A stretch of 64,000 nt of DNA from Erysipelothrix sp. HDW6C. Its GTDB lineage: Bacteria > Bacillota_I > Bacilli_A > Erysipelotrichales > Erysipelotrichaceae. The notes under the pieces were generated by a model. The model did no database searches. It had not been told where the DNA came from and saw only the letters and a program-made list of their open reading frames with translations. Below are positions 28,441 to 39,000 of the stretch, in pieces. The DNA is taken from assembly GCF_011299615.1 (NCBI RefSeq), contig NZ_CP049861.1:496001-560000 (forward strand). The letters run 5' to 3'. The position numbers and the translations under genes are program-made. The stretch's first letter is position 1; every line of letters starts with the position of its first letter.

Positions 28441-28475
28441 AGAAGTTGGAATCGCAAGATTCCAACTTCTTCTTT
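28441..28475. terminator. Bidirectional terminator after GH101
   Basis: AGAAGTTGGAATC (28441-28453) pairs perfectly with GATTCCAACTTCT (28458-28470) around GCAA, with T-rich tails on both strands. It serves the GH101 gene and the convergent membrane-protein gene that ends at 28483. Confidence 0.92.
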
Positions 28476-28482
28476 CTGTTCT

Positions 28483-30204
28483 CTATTCAGATACGAGTTC
28501 AAGAGATATTTCATTAACTTTGAAGAGTGTCCCATTAAAGAGTGTTTTATTAAAGTACTCACCAAATTCTTTTTGAAATTCGTCACTGACATTATAAATA
28601 TAAACATAATCATAGTTTTTAAGAATATCTTGATACCAGTCTTCAGAATCGACCCTTACCGTCCAATTTCCTGTTTTATCAGGATCAGTAGTAAGTGACC
28701 ATGAAAAGGGTGGGTTGATTGTATTGGGAAGCAAACTGTAGCGTGATTTCCAATATTCAAAACCAACAGTGTCCTGAGCAATGAAATATACGCGTGCATT
28801 GTCTAAACCGTGTGTGGCGGTAACTAACGCGTGGTCTTGTTGGGTTCGTACACTGGTTAGCTTGGAGAGGTAAAAACCATAAATTGTTGAGCATACTAGT
28901 AAACCAAGAGTGAGAGAAGGAAGTAACCATTTTCGGGATAGTGTAAAGGAATCTCGCATTGAGGCTATGAAAATAAAATAGAGTACAAGCGGGAAAATCA
29001 ATGTATATGTATAGCGATCAAACGAAGCAAGATTCACTGCTTCATACTCAGTAAAAATGAATACATAAAGGTATAATACACCAACTAAATAAAGTAATGT
29101 AAATCCAAGAATTGCGAAACTCAGCTTCTTTAGTGGTTTTTGTTTGATGATTAAAAGAGTTGTTAGACCTAAGACGAGGATGCATAAAAGTGCGGGTACA
29201 ATTGCCTGTATAAAATTGGCCAGAACCTCGTACTGGTATGTCGGTCCGTTCCCCATTAAGAATTTTCCAATTGCGTCAATACTCGAATTTCCTGGGGCGG
29301 CTTCTGTCGCGGGAAGAACTTGCTTGAGATGTATTGACCAGGAGAATTTTGTGAGGATTAAGACCAATCCCATTCCTAGAATTTGTTTGCGCGAAAGGTT
29401 GCGCGTGATAATACCGATAAGAAGAGCAATGAGTGCAATGCCGAGTCCCGAATCTTTGGTAATGATAAGCATAAATATTGCCAGACTCAGGTTCAAGGTA
29501 AAGGGTGATTCATGTTTGGCATATCCAATGAGTATATAGAGGAAAAGAAGTCCCAGAATCTCATCGACATAAAGTGAGTAATAATAACTTCTAAAGAAAT
29601 AGACTGGAATCGTGAATAGAAGAATCATCATCACTGCACTTTTGAGATTCAATTTCTTACAGTAACCAAACATAGGCACTAATATGGACCATTTAAATAC
29701 ATTGGTAATGATGAACATGTTTGGTTCCGTGAGTGATCCCGTGATGCGCATGGAGAAATACTGCAATGGTGAAAGCCCGGGAGGGTAGTTTGTAAAATGA
29801 ATGCGTTCAGGATTGAATGATGACAACTGATTGGTCGTAAACATATTCTTTACGGTTAATCCCCAGTGAGAGAATTCGTCCCATAGTGAAACTGAAACCA
29901 AGCGATTCATCAGGATAATACTTGCTGTCCCAATCAAGAAGCAAACAATAGCGGGGTCTTTAAAATCATTAAGGCTCACGTCGTGGCGTATCTTCAAAAT
30001 AAAAAAACCGAACGATATAAGAAGTAAGAACATAGAGAGATAGTATCCAAATGAGAGCAAATTAAAAATTCCAAACCCATAGTGTAAGAGGATGAGTATC
30101 ATGTAAGGAATGGCGATGGATGATGCAATGGATCTGTGGGTAAGCTTCGCAATATTAATTGCGGCAATAAACATTAAGCCAATCATTAGCAGGATATTAA
30201 TCAT
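28483..30204 (-). CDS. Multispanning membrane protein, GT-C glycosyltransferase-like
   Basis: The 573 residues contain about 11-12 hydrophobic helices, starting MINILLMIGLMFIAAINIAK. An acidic motif WDEFSHWGLTVKN after the third or fourth helix, followed by NYPPGLSPLQYF, resembles the first extracytoplasmic loop of GT-C enzymes (GT39-like), which take sugars from polyprenyl-phosphate donors. A soluble C-terminal part with YWKSRYSLLPNT follows. The ATG overlaps the end of the upstream GT2-GtrA gene by eight bases, so the two are probably translated together. The inferred role is transfer of a lipid-linked sugar onto a wall polymer or surface protein; the acceptor is unknown. I would not assign a specific family. 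Confidence 0.7.
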   Translation of the reverse strand: MINILLMIGLMFIAAINIAKLTHRSIASSIAIPYMILILLHYGFGIFNLLSFGYYLSMFLLLISFGFFILKIRHDVSLNDFKDPAIVCFLIGTASIILMNRLVSVSLWDEFSHWGLTVKNMFTTNQLSSFNPERIHFTNYPPGLSPLQYFSMRITGSLTEPNMFIITNVFKWSILVPMFGYCKKLNLKSAVMMILLFTIPVYFFRSYYYSLYVDEILGLLFLYILIGYAKHESPFTLNLSLAIFMLIITKDSGLGIALIALLIGIITRNLSRKQILGMGLVLILTKFSWSIHLKQVLPATEAAPGNSSIDAIGKFLMGNGPTYQYEVLANFIQAIVPALLCILVLGLTTLLIIKQKPLKKLSFAILGFTLLYLVGVLYLYVFIFTEYEAVNLASFDRYTYTLIFPLVLYFIFIASMRDSFTLSRKWLLPSLTLGLLVCSTIYGFYLSKLTSVRTQQDHALVTATHGLDNARVYFIAQDTVGFEYWKSRYSLLPNTINPPFSWSLTTDPDKTGNWTVRVDSEDWYQDILKNYDYVYIYNVSDEFQKEFGEYFNKTLFNGTLFKVNEISLELVSE

Positions 30205-31255
30205 TGTGCTTACCTTGGAAAACCCAGCGTCTTTGAATTTGATAGCTAATTAAGAATAATACAAGATCAACAAGAATCTTGATGACAAGTACCTTATGTC
30301 CCAAGAGTGCGTAGAAAGCAGAAACCAGAGCACCGGAAGTTAAGGATTGTACCACAACCAATATGTAATAACGTCCCATTGCATGTTTCTTATGATCGCC
30401 TGCAAAAACTACTTTCTCGTTGATCACAAAATTATATAACGAAGAAATAGCCCGTGAGACAAGCGTCGCAATCATAATTGCATGGGTCGTGTGTGCGAGT
30501 AGAAAGTAGCGCACCAATGCGAAAATTCCGATGTCAATTAGAAAGGAAGAGGCAGAGCTAAAGAGAAACTTGAAAAATGCAGAATATACCTTAATGGAAT
30601 CACGTACAGGTTTAAAGTGGGATTGCTCATTATTTCCATAATAAATTGTTTCGATGGGTACTGAAACAAAGGAAATATTATTTTTAGCGGCTTCCATAAG
30701 CATGTTCATCTCAAACTCATAGCGGTCACCTTTAACGTGTAAGAGATCCTTCATGAAATTATAGGGAATCCCTCTTAAACCTGTTTGTGTATCATGCAAG
30801 GCAACACCACTGCTTGCTTTAAAAACAGAACTTGTGATCTTGTTGCCAAAACGACTTTTTGGTGGAATATCATCCAAATTGAAATCACGCTCTCCCATAA
30901 TGAGTGAACTTGGGTTCTCATTTAGAGACGCTGCAACACGGTAAATATCATGAGGTGTATGTTGCCCGTCAGCATCAGCAGTAACGACACCAATAATGTG
31001 TGTATCCAAAAGGTAGGAAAATGACGTCTTCAGTGCGGCGCCTTTTCCTTTGTTTTCATTATGCACCAAAAGTTTAATTCCGTGAGTTTTAGGAATTGCT
31101 TCAAATATGGGTTGTGTTTCTGGATTGCTCCCATCATTAATCACAACAATTTTCACATGATTTCCAAAATCCGGATGTTGATGTAAATCATCAATAAGTT
31201 CAAGTAAAAGTTCTGTTGGGTTGTATGCGGGAAGTACGATTGCAAAATGCTGCAT
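30197..31255 (-). CDS. Bifunctional GT2 glycosyltransferase-GtrA fusion
   Basis: Residues 1 to about 220 are a GT-A fold glycosyltransferase of the dolichyl-phosphate-mannose-synthase type: FAIVLPAYNPTELL, VVINDGSNPE, the DxD motif at Asp94-Asp96 in VTADADGQH, and GLRGIPYNF. Residues 230-352 form a GtrA domain with four helices and the ends NFVINEKVVF and YQIQRRWVF. The first part would charge undecaprenyl phosphate with a sugar and the second would help flip it outward. With the overlapping GT-C-like gene it mimics a GtrA-GtrB-GtrC system in which A and B are fused. The RBS GGAGGT precedes the ATG at 31255. Confidence 0.92.
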   Translation of the reverse strand: MQHFAIVLPAYNPTELLLELIDDLHQHPDFGNHVKIVVINDGSNPETQPIFEAIPKTHGIKLLVHNENKGKGAALKTSFSYLLDTHIIGVVTADADGQHTPHDIYRVAASLNENPSSLIMGERDFNLDDIPPKSRFGNKITSSVFKASSGVALHDTQTGLRGIPYNFMKDLLHVKGDRYEFEMNMLMEAAKNNISFVSVPIETIYYGNNEQSHFKPVRDSIKVYSAFFKFLFSSASSFLIDIGIFALVRYFLLAHTTHAIMIATLVSRAISSLYNFVINEKVVFAGDHKKHAMGRYYILVVVQSLTSGALVSAFYALLGHKVLVIKILVDLVLFLISYQIQRRWVFQGKHND

Positions 31256-31579
31256 TGAATTACCTCCATTCTTATAGTCGTGAAAAGTCCGTTAACTAAA
31301 CTTTACCATAGTCATGGGACGAGAATCTTACGATTCTTTCACAAATTCACAGAAAAAATAACGTGCTCCTCAGAAAAGAATGGAAAACACGAGAAATTGT
31401 GATTTTCAGTTGTCGTTTGATAATGTTCGGTGAAAAGAAATGGTGTCTAATGAACTCTAGATAACCTTCTTTGTCACTCCATATTTAAAAGTCAATTGGA
31501 GAATTGCTTAGAATGTAACGAAAAAAGAACCGCTAAAATGTCGTGTAAATTTGCTATAATGTAAGCAAAGGAGTTTCTC
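31256..31579. other. Divergent intergenic region, GT operon and Ig-like protein
   Basis: These 324 bases carry the plus-strand promoter at 31552-31560 (listed separately). For the minus-strand operon no clear promoter stands out. A small inverted repeat, AGAATC-N4-GATTCT (about 31322-31337), is present. I see no coding frame or RNA gene here. Confidence 0.4.
31552..31570 (+). promoter_or_regulatory. Extended -10 promoter for the Ig-like membrane protein
   Basis: TGCTATAAT (31552-31560) is a full extended -10 element. The -35 region is poor, as is usual for such promoters. The RBS AAAGGAG (31567-31573) follows closely, so the mRNA leader is very short. Confidence 0.6.
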
Positions 31580-32812
31580 ATGGACAAACTAAAAATGTGG
31601 TTTCGCATCAAAAACAACCGTATCATTGTTGCAGTTGTTGCACTTGTAGTGATTGTTGGAACTGGGATTGGGTGGATAGTCTTAAGCAAACCTGAACCAA
31701 TTATTGTATTTAAGGAGCAAATTGTTGTTGAGTATGGAGATAAAATTATCCGGGAAGCAGATGTAATCGCCGAAATACTAGATCGTGAAAAGTCAAATTA
31801 CGAATCAGTCTCAATTGTAAATCCTGAACTCGTGTTTGATACGAAGAACGCGTTTCGTGTTGACGACGCAGCGATGAAAAAAGCTGGTATGGATGAAAAA
31901 GGAATTCAAATGGTCTCGGATATTCTCAAAGAAAGACAAGACATTGGGAAAAAACTCTCAGAATTTAAAGAGTGGCAATCGTTTTCACCATATCAAACAA
32001 AGGTGATTACACTCGCTGTTAATGGTAAAGAACGTGAGTACACTCTGGAGTATCTTGTCTTGGACACACAACATCCCATTTTGACTGGGGTGGTGGATTT
32101 TGATACAGACTTTAATGACGTTCCTGATTATACGAAGTTGTTTAAAGCATCTGATCCAGTAGATGGAGATCTTGCGGTTGTTGTAAGTGGTGATATCTTC
32201 TATGATCAGCCAGGGATCTATAAACTCGTTGCGACGGCAGTTGATAAAAATGGAAATAAACAAGAACAACCATTCACAGTTACAGTTAACGAAGCAAAGA
32301 GTGTAGAAACAGAATCTGCTCATTCAGCGGAGAATGAGCAACAAAATGGAACAGAGAGAACATTAGTATTCCGCGATCGAATCATGATTCCCTCACCAGG
32401 TCCATTGGGAGTTGGGCGTATCTTAGATCTAGAAGCATCGGGACTCGATGCATCCGAAGTGAGTATCGCATATAAAACACAGTCAAATGAAATAACCTAT
32501 TTTACGCCTCTTGAGGAAATTACCTTGGATGATTTACTGCATGAGAGTGAAGAACTATGTTATGCACACGCATCAGACCTGTACTATCTGTACAGTGATT
32601 ATCACATGTCCTACCAATGTAATCTGCTTTCAACCGGAAAGTATGGGCTTACTCTGATTGATGGGGCTGGATCACACTTTGCATTTGTTAAAAATCCCGC
32701 AACGGATACTATAATTGCGAACGTAAATGGTGTTAAGACAGAACACATCATTACATACTATCGCCGATTTGTTGGTGGCGTATTTGATCTCAAGGCATAT
32801 CAAGAAAGCTAA
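31580..32812 (+). CDS. Membrane-anchored protein with DUF5011-type Ig-like domain (410 aa)
   Basis: A short basic N-terminus is followed by one hydrophobic helix (about 14-34, IVAVVALVVIVGTGIGWIVL), so this is probably a type II anchored extracytoplasmic protein. Residues about 145-235 resemble a DUF5011/bacterial Ig-like domain: FNDVPDYTKLFKASDPVDGD, then GIYKLVATAVDKNGN. The C-terminal half, from about residue 255, is not recognised; it includes SEELCYAHASDLYYLYSDY with a Cys and a second Cys in YQCNLL, which might form a disulfide. RBS AAAGGAG supports the start. It precedes the 5162-residue protein on the same strand but has its own promoter and terminator. The function is unknown; sensing or chaperoning of surface proteins is a guess. 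Confidence 0.8.
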   Translation: MDKLKMWFRIKNNRIIVAVVALVVIVGTGIGWIVLSKPEPIIVFKEQIVVEYGDKIIREADVIAEILDREKSNYESVSIVNPELVFDTKNAFRVDDAAMKKAGMDEKGIQMVSDILKERQDIGKKLSEFKEWQSFSPYQTKVITLAVNGKEREYTLEYLVLDTQHPILTGVVDFDTDFNDVPDYTKLFKASDPVDGDLAVVVSGDIFYDQPGIYKLVATAVDKNGNKQEQPFTVTVNEAKSVETESAHSAENEQQNGTERTLVFRDRIMIPSPGPLGVGRILDLEASGLDASEVSIAYKTQSNEITYFTPLEEITLDDLLHESEELCYAHASDLYYLYSDYHMSYQCNLLSTGKYGLTLIDGAGSHFAFVKNPATDTIIANVNGVKTEHIITYYRRFVGGVFDLKAYQES

Positions 32813-32842
32813 GCCGTTATCCCTCTATAAAACACTTAAATT

Positions 32843-32872
32843 AGTGGTGAATCGTCAATTCATCACTTTTTA
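32843..32872 (+). terminator. Intrinsic terminator after Ig-like membrane protein
   Basis: AGTGGTGAAT (32843-32852) pairs with ATTCATCACT (32858-32867), one G-U pair included, around CGTCA, followed by TTTTTATTT. It separates this gene from the giant gene at 33001. Confidence 0.85.
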
Positions 32873-32936
32873 TTTGACTAATTAACTGAATTTGAGCGAT
32901 ATGTGAGCAATATGTTAAGTTGTTAGCCTTATTTGA

Positions 32937-32970
32937 TTGTTTCGTGATTTTCCCTTCTGTATAATAGAAG
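32937..32970 (+). promoter_or_regulatory. SigA-type promoter of the giant VPTG protein cassette
   Basis: TTGTTT (32937-32942), a 17-base spacer and TATAAT (32960-32965) form a good vegetative promoter. The -10 box lies inside an inverted repeat, CTTCT-N7-AGAAG (32954-32970), which could be an operator. RBS GAGGGGAG lies just before the ATG at 33001. The promoter probably drives all genes to the terminator at 49787. Confidence 0.7.
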
Positions 32971-33000
32971 CAGAGATTCTAATCATAGAGGGGAGATTTT

Positions 33001-36000
33001 ATGAAAAGAATAATTAGGCGAGGGCTTGTACTCTCGCTCACTTTAGCGTTACTGTTAACAGAAATGCTTTTTACTGCGGCTCCGGTTATGGCGGATGAAA
33101 CTGCAGGTATTGATTTAAATGGACTTGTCCAAGAGACAGGGGAACATCGATTGGATGAGAAAACATCAATCTTATCATCCGGGAATACCGTTGGTGTAAC
33201 CTATCGCTTGGTTCCAAATTTTACGGAAGGCGAAGCCCAAGGAACACGTGTGAAAATCTACTTACCATCATTTACCTATAGTGATGGTAAATATGCGGAA
33301 GTTCCGGTTGGAAGTGAACCGACCGCATTGGGGATTCATGGAGAAATTAGTGCGAGTGATGACTGGATTATTCATTCCTCACCGACCAAAGATGGCGGTT
33401 GGTTGGAACTGGAGTATCGTGGCAATATTCGTCCAGGATCAAATCCTGCTTTTGAGGTGAAGTTTTCAACGTACTCAGATGGCAGCAATGGTCCTTACGG
33501 GTCACTTCCTGAAGGTATCACGTTCAATGCATTTGGTTATGTTTCGTACGCAAGTTTCAACAGTTATCCAGATACGGGTTGGGAGACCGCAAATCAATTT
33601 GATCCTGAATCAAAAATCACAATGATTTCTTCTAACTTGAAATGGGAAGCAAACATTAAAGCAGCCGAAGGAGACAATCCTGAACCCATTCCAATGTGGG
33701 ATCGTTATCAATACATTGATTATACTTACGCAATTGAAAATACATCATCAAACTTGAATTCGATAATTGAGGGGTATACAGTCACCTTTAATGTGGATTC
33801 GACGGCGGATACACGCAATGGAATCTTGACCTATGATATTAACCGTTATCGTTACAACAAAGATGCTGAGGCAACACTCAATGAGGATCCTGGTGACACT
33901 ACAGGCCTTTTCGTAGGGGTTCCTGAAAAAGGTGGCATTCTAATTTACGACATTACGGATTGGAAGGAAGGGGAAAAACTTCCAGACCCGATTCCGTATA
34001 CCTACTCTGGGGTAGGTGTTATTGAAATAGACCAGAATACAAAAACGAACAATCAAAAAATAACACCAGAGGGTGCTACAGGTGCAAGCAAACGAATTTA
34101 TCGTATTTCGCTGCCAATGTCGCGACAAGGATTTCCAGATTTACCAACGGACTTTCAAGTCACCGCAATTACGAATGTTATATTTGCGAGTGATGCAAAC
34201 TGGTCAAAAACATCGAGTACAGTTCGCTCGATTGCAGAGCCTTCTTTCGCTGCAACAATCGATGTTCATGCACCACAAAATGAGATAGTTTTTGGTGAGG
34301 AGACAGTTATAACAATTGATAATCTTGTAAGTGGAAGTAATGTTCCGACTTTTGATAGCATGCTTGAGGTTCAGGTCGATGCAGGTTTTCATGCAAACCG
34401 TATACATGTAACATATCCGCGTGCACATGCATCAGATGCTGCATGGAAACCAACGCTGGAAACTGCGGTGTTATCTGATAAAGTTACCGGACAAGATCAA
34501 ATAATGGAGCCATTGACACTGCAACCCATATCGCAAACAATCGTTGGAGACACCGTAGTTGTCGTCTATGATATGAAAGATGTCTATGCGCGTGATGGGT
34601 GGAGTGGAACCGTGCGTGTTCCCGTGCAGAAAACAATCGACCCTAAAGCAAACACGGGTGTATCGATGGATTTAGTCGGCCAAACAACCATTATTGGACC
34701 AATCACTATAACAGGTATTTTTGAATATGTACAATACTCGGCAAACAATGGTGACTTGGGTGCTCCGACAGAGTATCTACAAACAATTAACCGTGAAACA
34801 ACGGATACATTAACACAAAATAGTATTTATCCTAAAGAACTGGTGCCTTTGCACCGCATCGTAGTAGGAGAAACTGCAGCAGCGAATCATACATACGCAG
34901 TAGATTATGACAGCAGCGCGGACTTAGATATTCAAGCGATGAGTGAAGGCGTTGTCATGGCGTCTGGAACATATACTGCATCATTAAATCCCCAGAATGA
35001 AGACATCGCAGTGCATGTCAATTCGCTAACAGTGCAGGCAATACCAACAGCACAATCCATCACGTTCAAAAGTCGTGATGGTAAACAATTCATTCTCAAT
35101 GAATCCAACCATGACTTCGCTATTGCGAAAGAACTTACGTTGGCGGCGCTGGGTCTCGATGATATTGCGACGATTCGAATTGATTTCAATCAATCATCAT
35201 TTGAAGATTACACGTCGCTTGTCATCGTGCATGCAACCATCAATAAAGGCGTTCTAGCAAACCATACAATTCCAGCGGTATTCGATGCGTATCAAGGTGT
35301 GCCTTTCAACAAGGACCGCAGTAAAAAAGTCGATACAAAGATAAATATTAAACTTCCTCAAGTGCTTTCGTTAACGGCACAAAATACCGCAACTTATGGT
35401 TCAAGCAACGGTACTGCCTTCTGGCCATCAAATGCGCAAAATCCCAATCAAGGAAGTCTAAGTGCACCATATGAAGGCATGATAAAAACGGTATACCGTG
35501 CAAACACCCAAGGTGTGATTGCACCGACATCGACCTATACCTTAGACTTTCAAAAACCGAGTGGCAAAGGATATTTGACCTTGGACACACTCCGTTTAAC
35601 GCCAGAATACCTAAACAATGCTGATGTTAAAACGATTGATTTCGTCGACATTGATGGTAAAATTGAACGTATTAATGTCCCAACCAATGATCAAACGATG
35701 CAAGAGGGATTTCAAATCACACTCAAGCGCCCGATTCAAAAAGTTACCATCTATGCAGATAATCTCAAATTATCCACACTCACAAACCTGATTGAAACAC
35801 AGATTCAATCAGATATTGATATGGGAACAACACAAATTGTTAAGGCGGAACTTTCAGGAACCCAACACGCACCGTATCCTGACACAAAGACAGCTTCAAC
35901 AAGCCATGCATATTCGGTCGCAGCAACACAATCATCTGTCAGCGTACGCGCGGTTCATCAGGTTGAGACAGGATTGGGTGTCAAAAACACGTATACGAAT

Positions 36001-39000
36001 TCTGTCTATCGTTACCTTGGCTATCCTTACTACATTCATGACTACACACTTGATATGGGGTATAAATCCATCGGAGGGTTTGTAACATCCTTAACACGAC
36101 CAACAAGTGCAAATCAAAGCAATGATCAAGTGTTGAATTTGACCATTGATGTCCCTGAAACACAATTTGATATGTACTATATCAAGATTCAAGACAAAGC
36201 ACGTGATTATGTCACAACCGTTGATATCTATCGCAAAGAAGGTGACAAGGAAGTGCTCTGGCAGCGTGTTTCCGCAGATGAATGGGTTTCAAATACTCAA
36301 GAAGGTGCTGGATTCTGGCGTATTAATGTCGCCCGACCTGAAAATAGTGGCACAGATCTTTTTGCATCCTATACGGATGTTGAAGGCGTAGTCAACCATC
36401 CGTATTACAAATCGGCATGGGAACCTGCTCCGGAAAATCCTGTAAGTAAAGTTGTCGTGAACTTTAAATTTGATCGTCAAGATCAAACCACTGCACCACA
36501 AATGTCGGGAAGTTCCAATGACCTTGTTGAAACGATGGGACGGTTTTACGCTGTTTCTGAGAAAGAAGCGAAAACTACTACAGTAACAGCTTTGGATACT
36601 TTTGGACTCAAAACCGAAACGACACGAACCGCAAACGCAACCATCAAGTCGGCAGTTATGAAACCTTACGCATACACGAAGACAGGTGTTCAAGATAAAG
36701 TTACCACAGCAAGTGCGACAGTTCTAATGGGTCAAGAGGGCGTTTATGTTGCGTCGCTTTGGAACAAAGATATTTCCAACGCGTACCAAAGTAACAACCA
36801 TTGGAACAGTGTATCATCAGAATATGTTGAATGGATTGCTGATAAAGACTATGCATCATTCCATGATGTCATGCTTTATGAGTTTGTATTCCCCAACAAT
36901 CCCACGACAAATAAAGATTATAATTTTGCGACAACCAGTATGTCAGTCACACCAGTGATGGCAAAAGATGTGTATGATCTCGCAATTTTCAGTGCGGATT
37001 CAACAACGCCACTTATTATTTCTGGTGAGACACTGCGTTCAAACGCGATCATCAAATTTGATACAAAGAGCCAAAACCGTGGAGTAACCGTACATGATGA
37101 CGGCACGCTCACTGTTGCTCTGGGTGAAAATGTTTACCCAACTCGTATTGAAATGAGTGTTAAAGAAATTGTCGGTCATGGTGATGGCAGTGCGGAAATT
37201 AAGGGACGTGATGCAAACACAATGGGGATTACCATCAATGACATTGACGTGCGCTTCGCAGGAATTGTTAATGGGAACATGCCATTAATTGGCACAAGCA
37301 ATGTCTACCGTCTGCCCAGTGGATTTGATCAAAAGAAAACGTTGATGCACACTTCCTCGGCTCAGTTGAGTGGTTACACACCGCGTCTTGGGGCTACCGT
37401 TGGACTTAGCAGTCCATCCGGTTCAACCTATGATTACCAAAGTGATGGAATCACACCAACATCAACTCGATTTAATCTTGATGTCTATAACAACAGTGAA
37501 GCTGATATTAAAGATGTAAAGCTAACCTTTAAACCCGACAGTGCTTTCCGAATGCAAACTATTCAAATCCCCGCAAGTATCTTTTCAGGAGAACAGTGGG
37601 CGGTCAGTGAGGTTGGTGTCGTTCATAATGGTGTTGCAATCGCAATGAATCTCAAGGATATTTTTGTGCTTGAAGGTGATAATTATCGATTGGATACGGC
37701 CCAACTCTTCGAAACCTATCCGGATGTCTTTAAAGTGAAGAAAAGCACATCACGATACAGTGATGTTGAAATCATTCAACAATCATTGGACGCAATTTCT
37801 GTGACGTTCAGTGCGCAAGAAGGAACCCTTTTATATGGGTCACTGGCGCGGAATGCCGATGCGACACTATCAAATCATTTAATTGTCGAGGGGGCAGAAA
37901 TCGTTGTTGATGGGAATTGGGTAGATCCGAGTGAGCATGGGAACTGGGATTGGAATTCACGCCCTGCATTTGTGAGTGATACAACCAATGCCTCAACAAA
38001 CTACACCAAACGCAGTGTAAACAATGTCTCCGCATTCGTAACGCCTGCTCAACCCATTTATGTTAATAACGGGGGTACAAATAACTCACAGACACCAAGT
38101 CTCAATTTAAATCATGATTTATACAACCGTATTGCGAACGTGCAGTTATCGGCAACCATGCGTGATGCAAATTTTGATTTTATTCAGACAAACCGTGAAT
38201 TTAGCGATACAAATTCATTGCAGGCAATTGCATACAACAATGTAGCTGTCGGTGATCAGATCACGATACTTTATGAACTCAAGAATAATGGTAACGCTAA
38301 TAACCTTCCAGTTTTCAATCCAACACTGTTTGTAAACACACCAAAGGGTCTAAAAATTGCCGACTTTAATGTGGTTACAACTGCGGATGCAGTTCCAATA
38401 CTTGACAATAATGTGCTGACGACGCGCGAAACAATCACGTCAAACATTGTCAAAGGGGCAAAGGTAGCGCTGGGAAGTGACCTTGGAAGTGAAAAAAATC
38501 TTGAAGTGCATTTTGGAGATACCGTTCTCCAACCCAATGAGTCTGTTTATGCATGGGTTACATTCGCTGTAATTAATGATTTTGGTGCAGATGTGTATGC
38601 ATCGCAAAATCAAACCATGACATGGAATGCATATGCAAAACCAGATACAACACACCACTACTTTTCTTATGATGTGAGCAGTACTTCAAGTGCACTGATT
38701 CAAAGTGGTCGGACGGATGTCACGATTGATTATGACAAATATCCGGGTGCAGAGAGTGTCGCCCACCTTTATAACACAGCATACCGTAATGCGAATCCAA
38801 ATCAATTAAAAATAGTAAACAGTTATGACGTGGAAAACATCTCGGGTCAGGCAATGCGACTTCAAATCAGTGATGTTATCAATGAAGTCAAGCACGATGA
38901 AACGACACTGTGGATGGATATTGTTTTAAACACGGATGGATTACGGGGGTTTGTCATGACAAAATTCCCAACAATTACCTATCCCAATATGACTTCGAAA

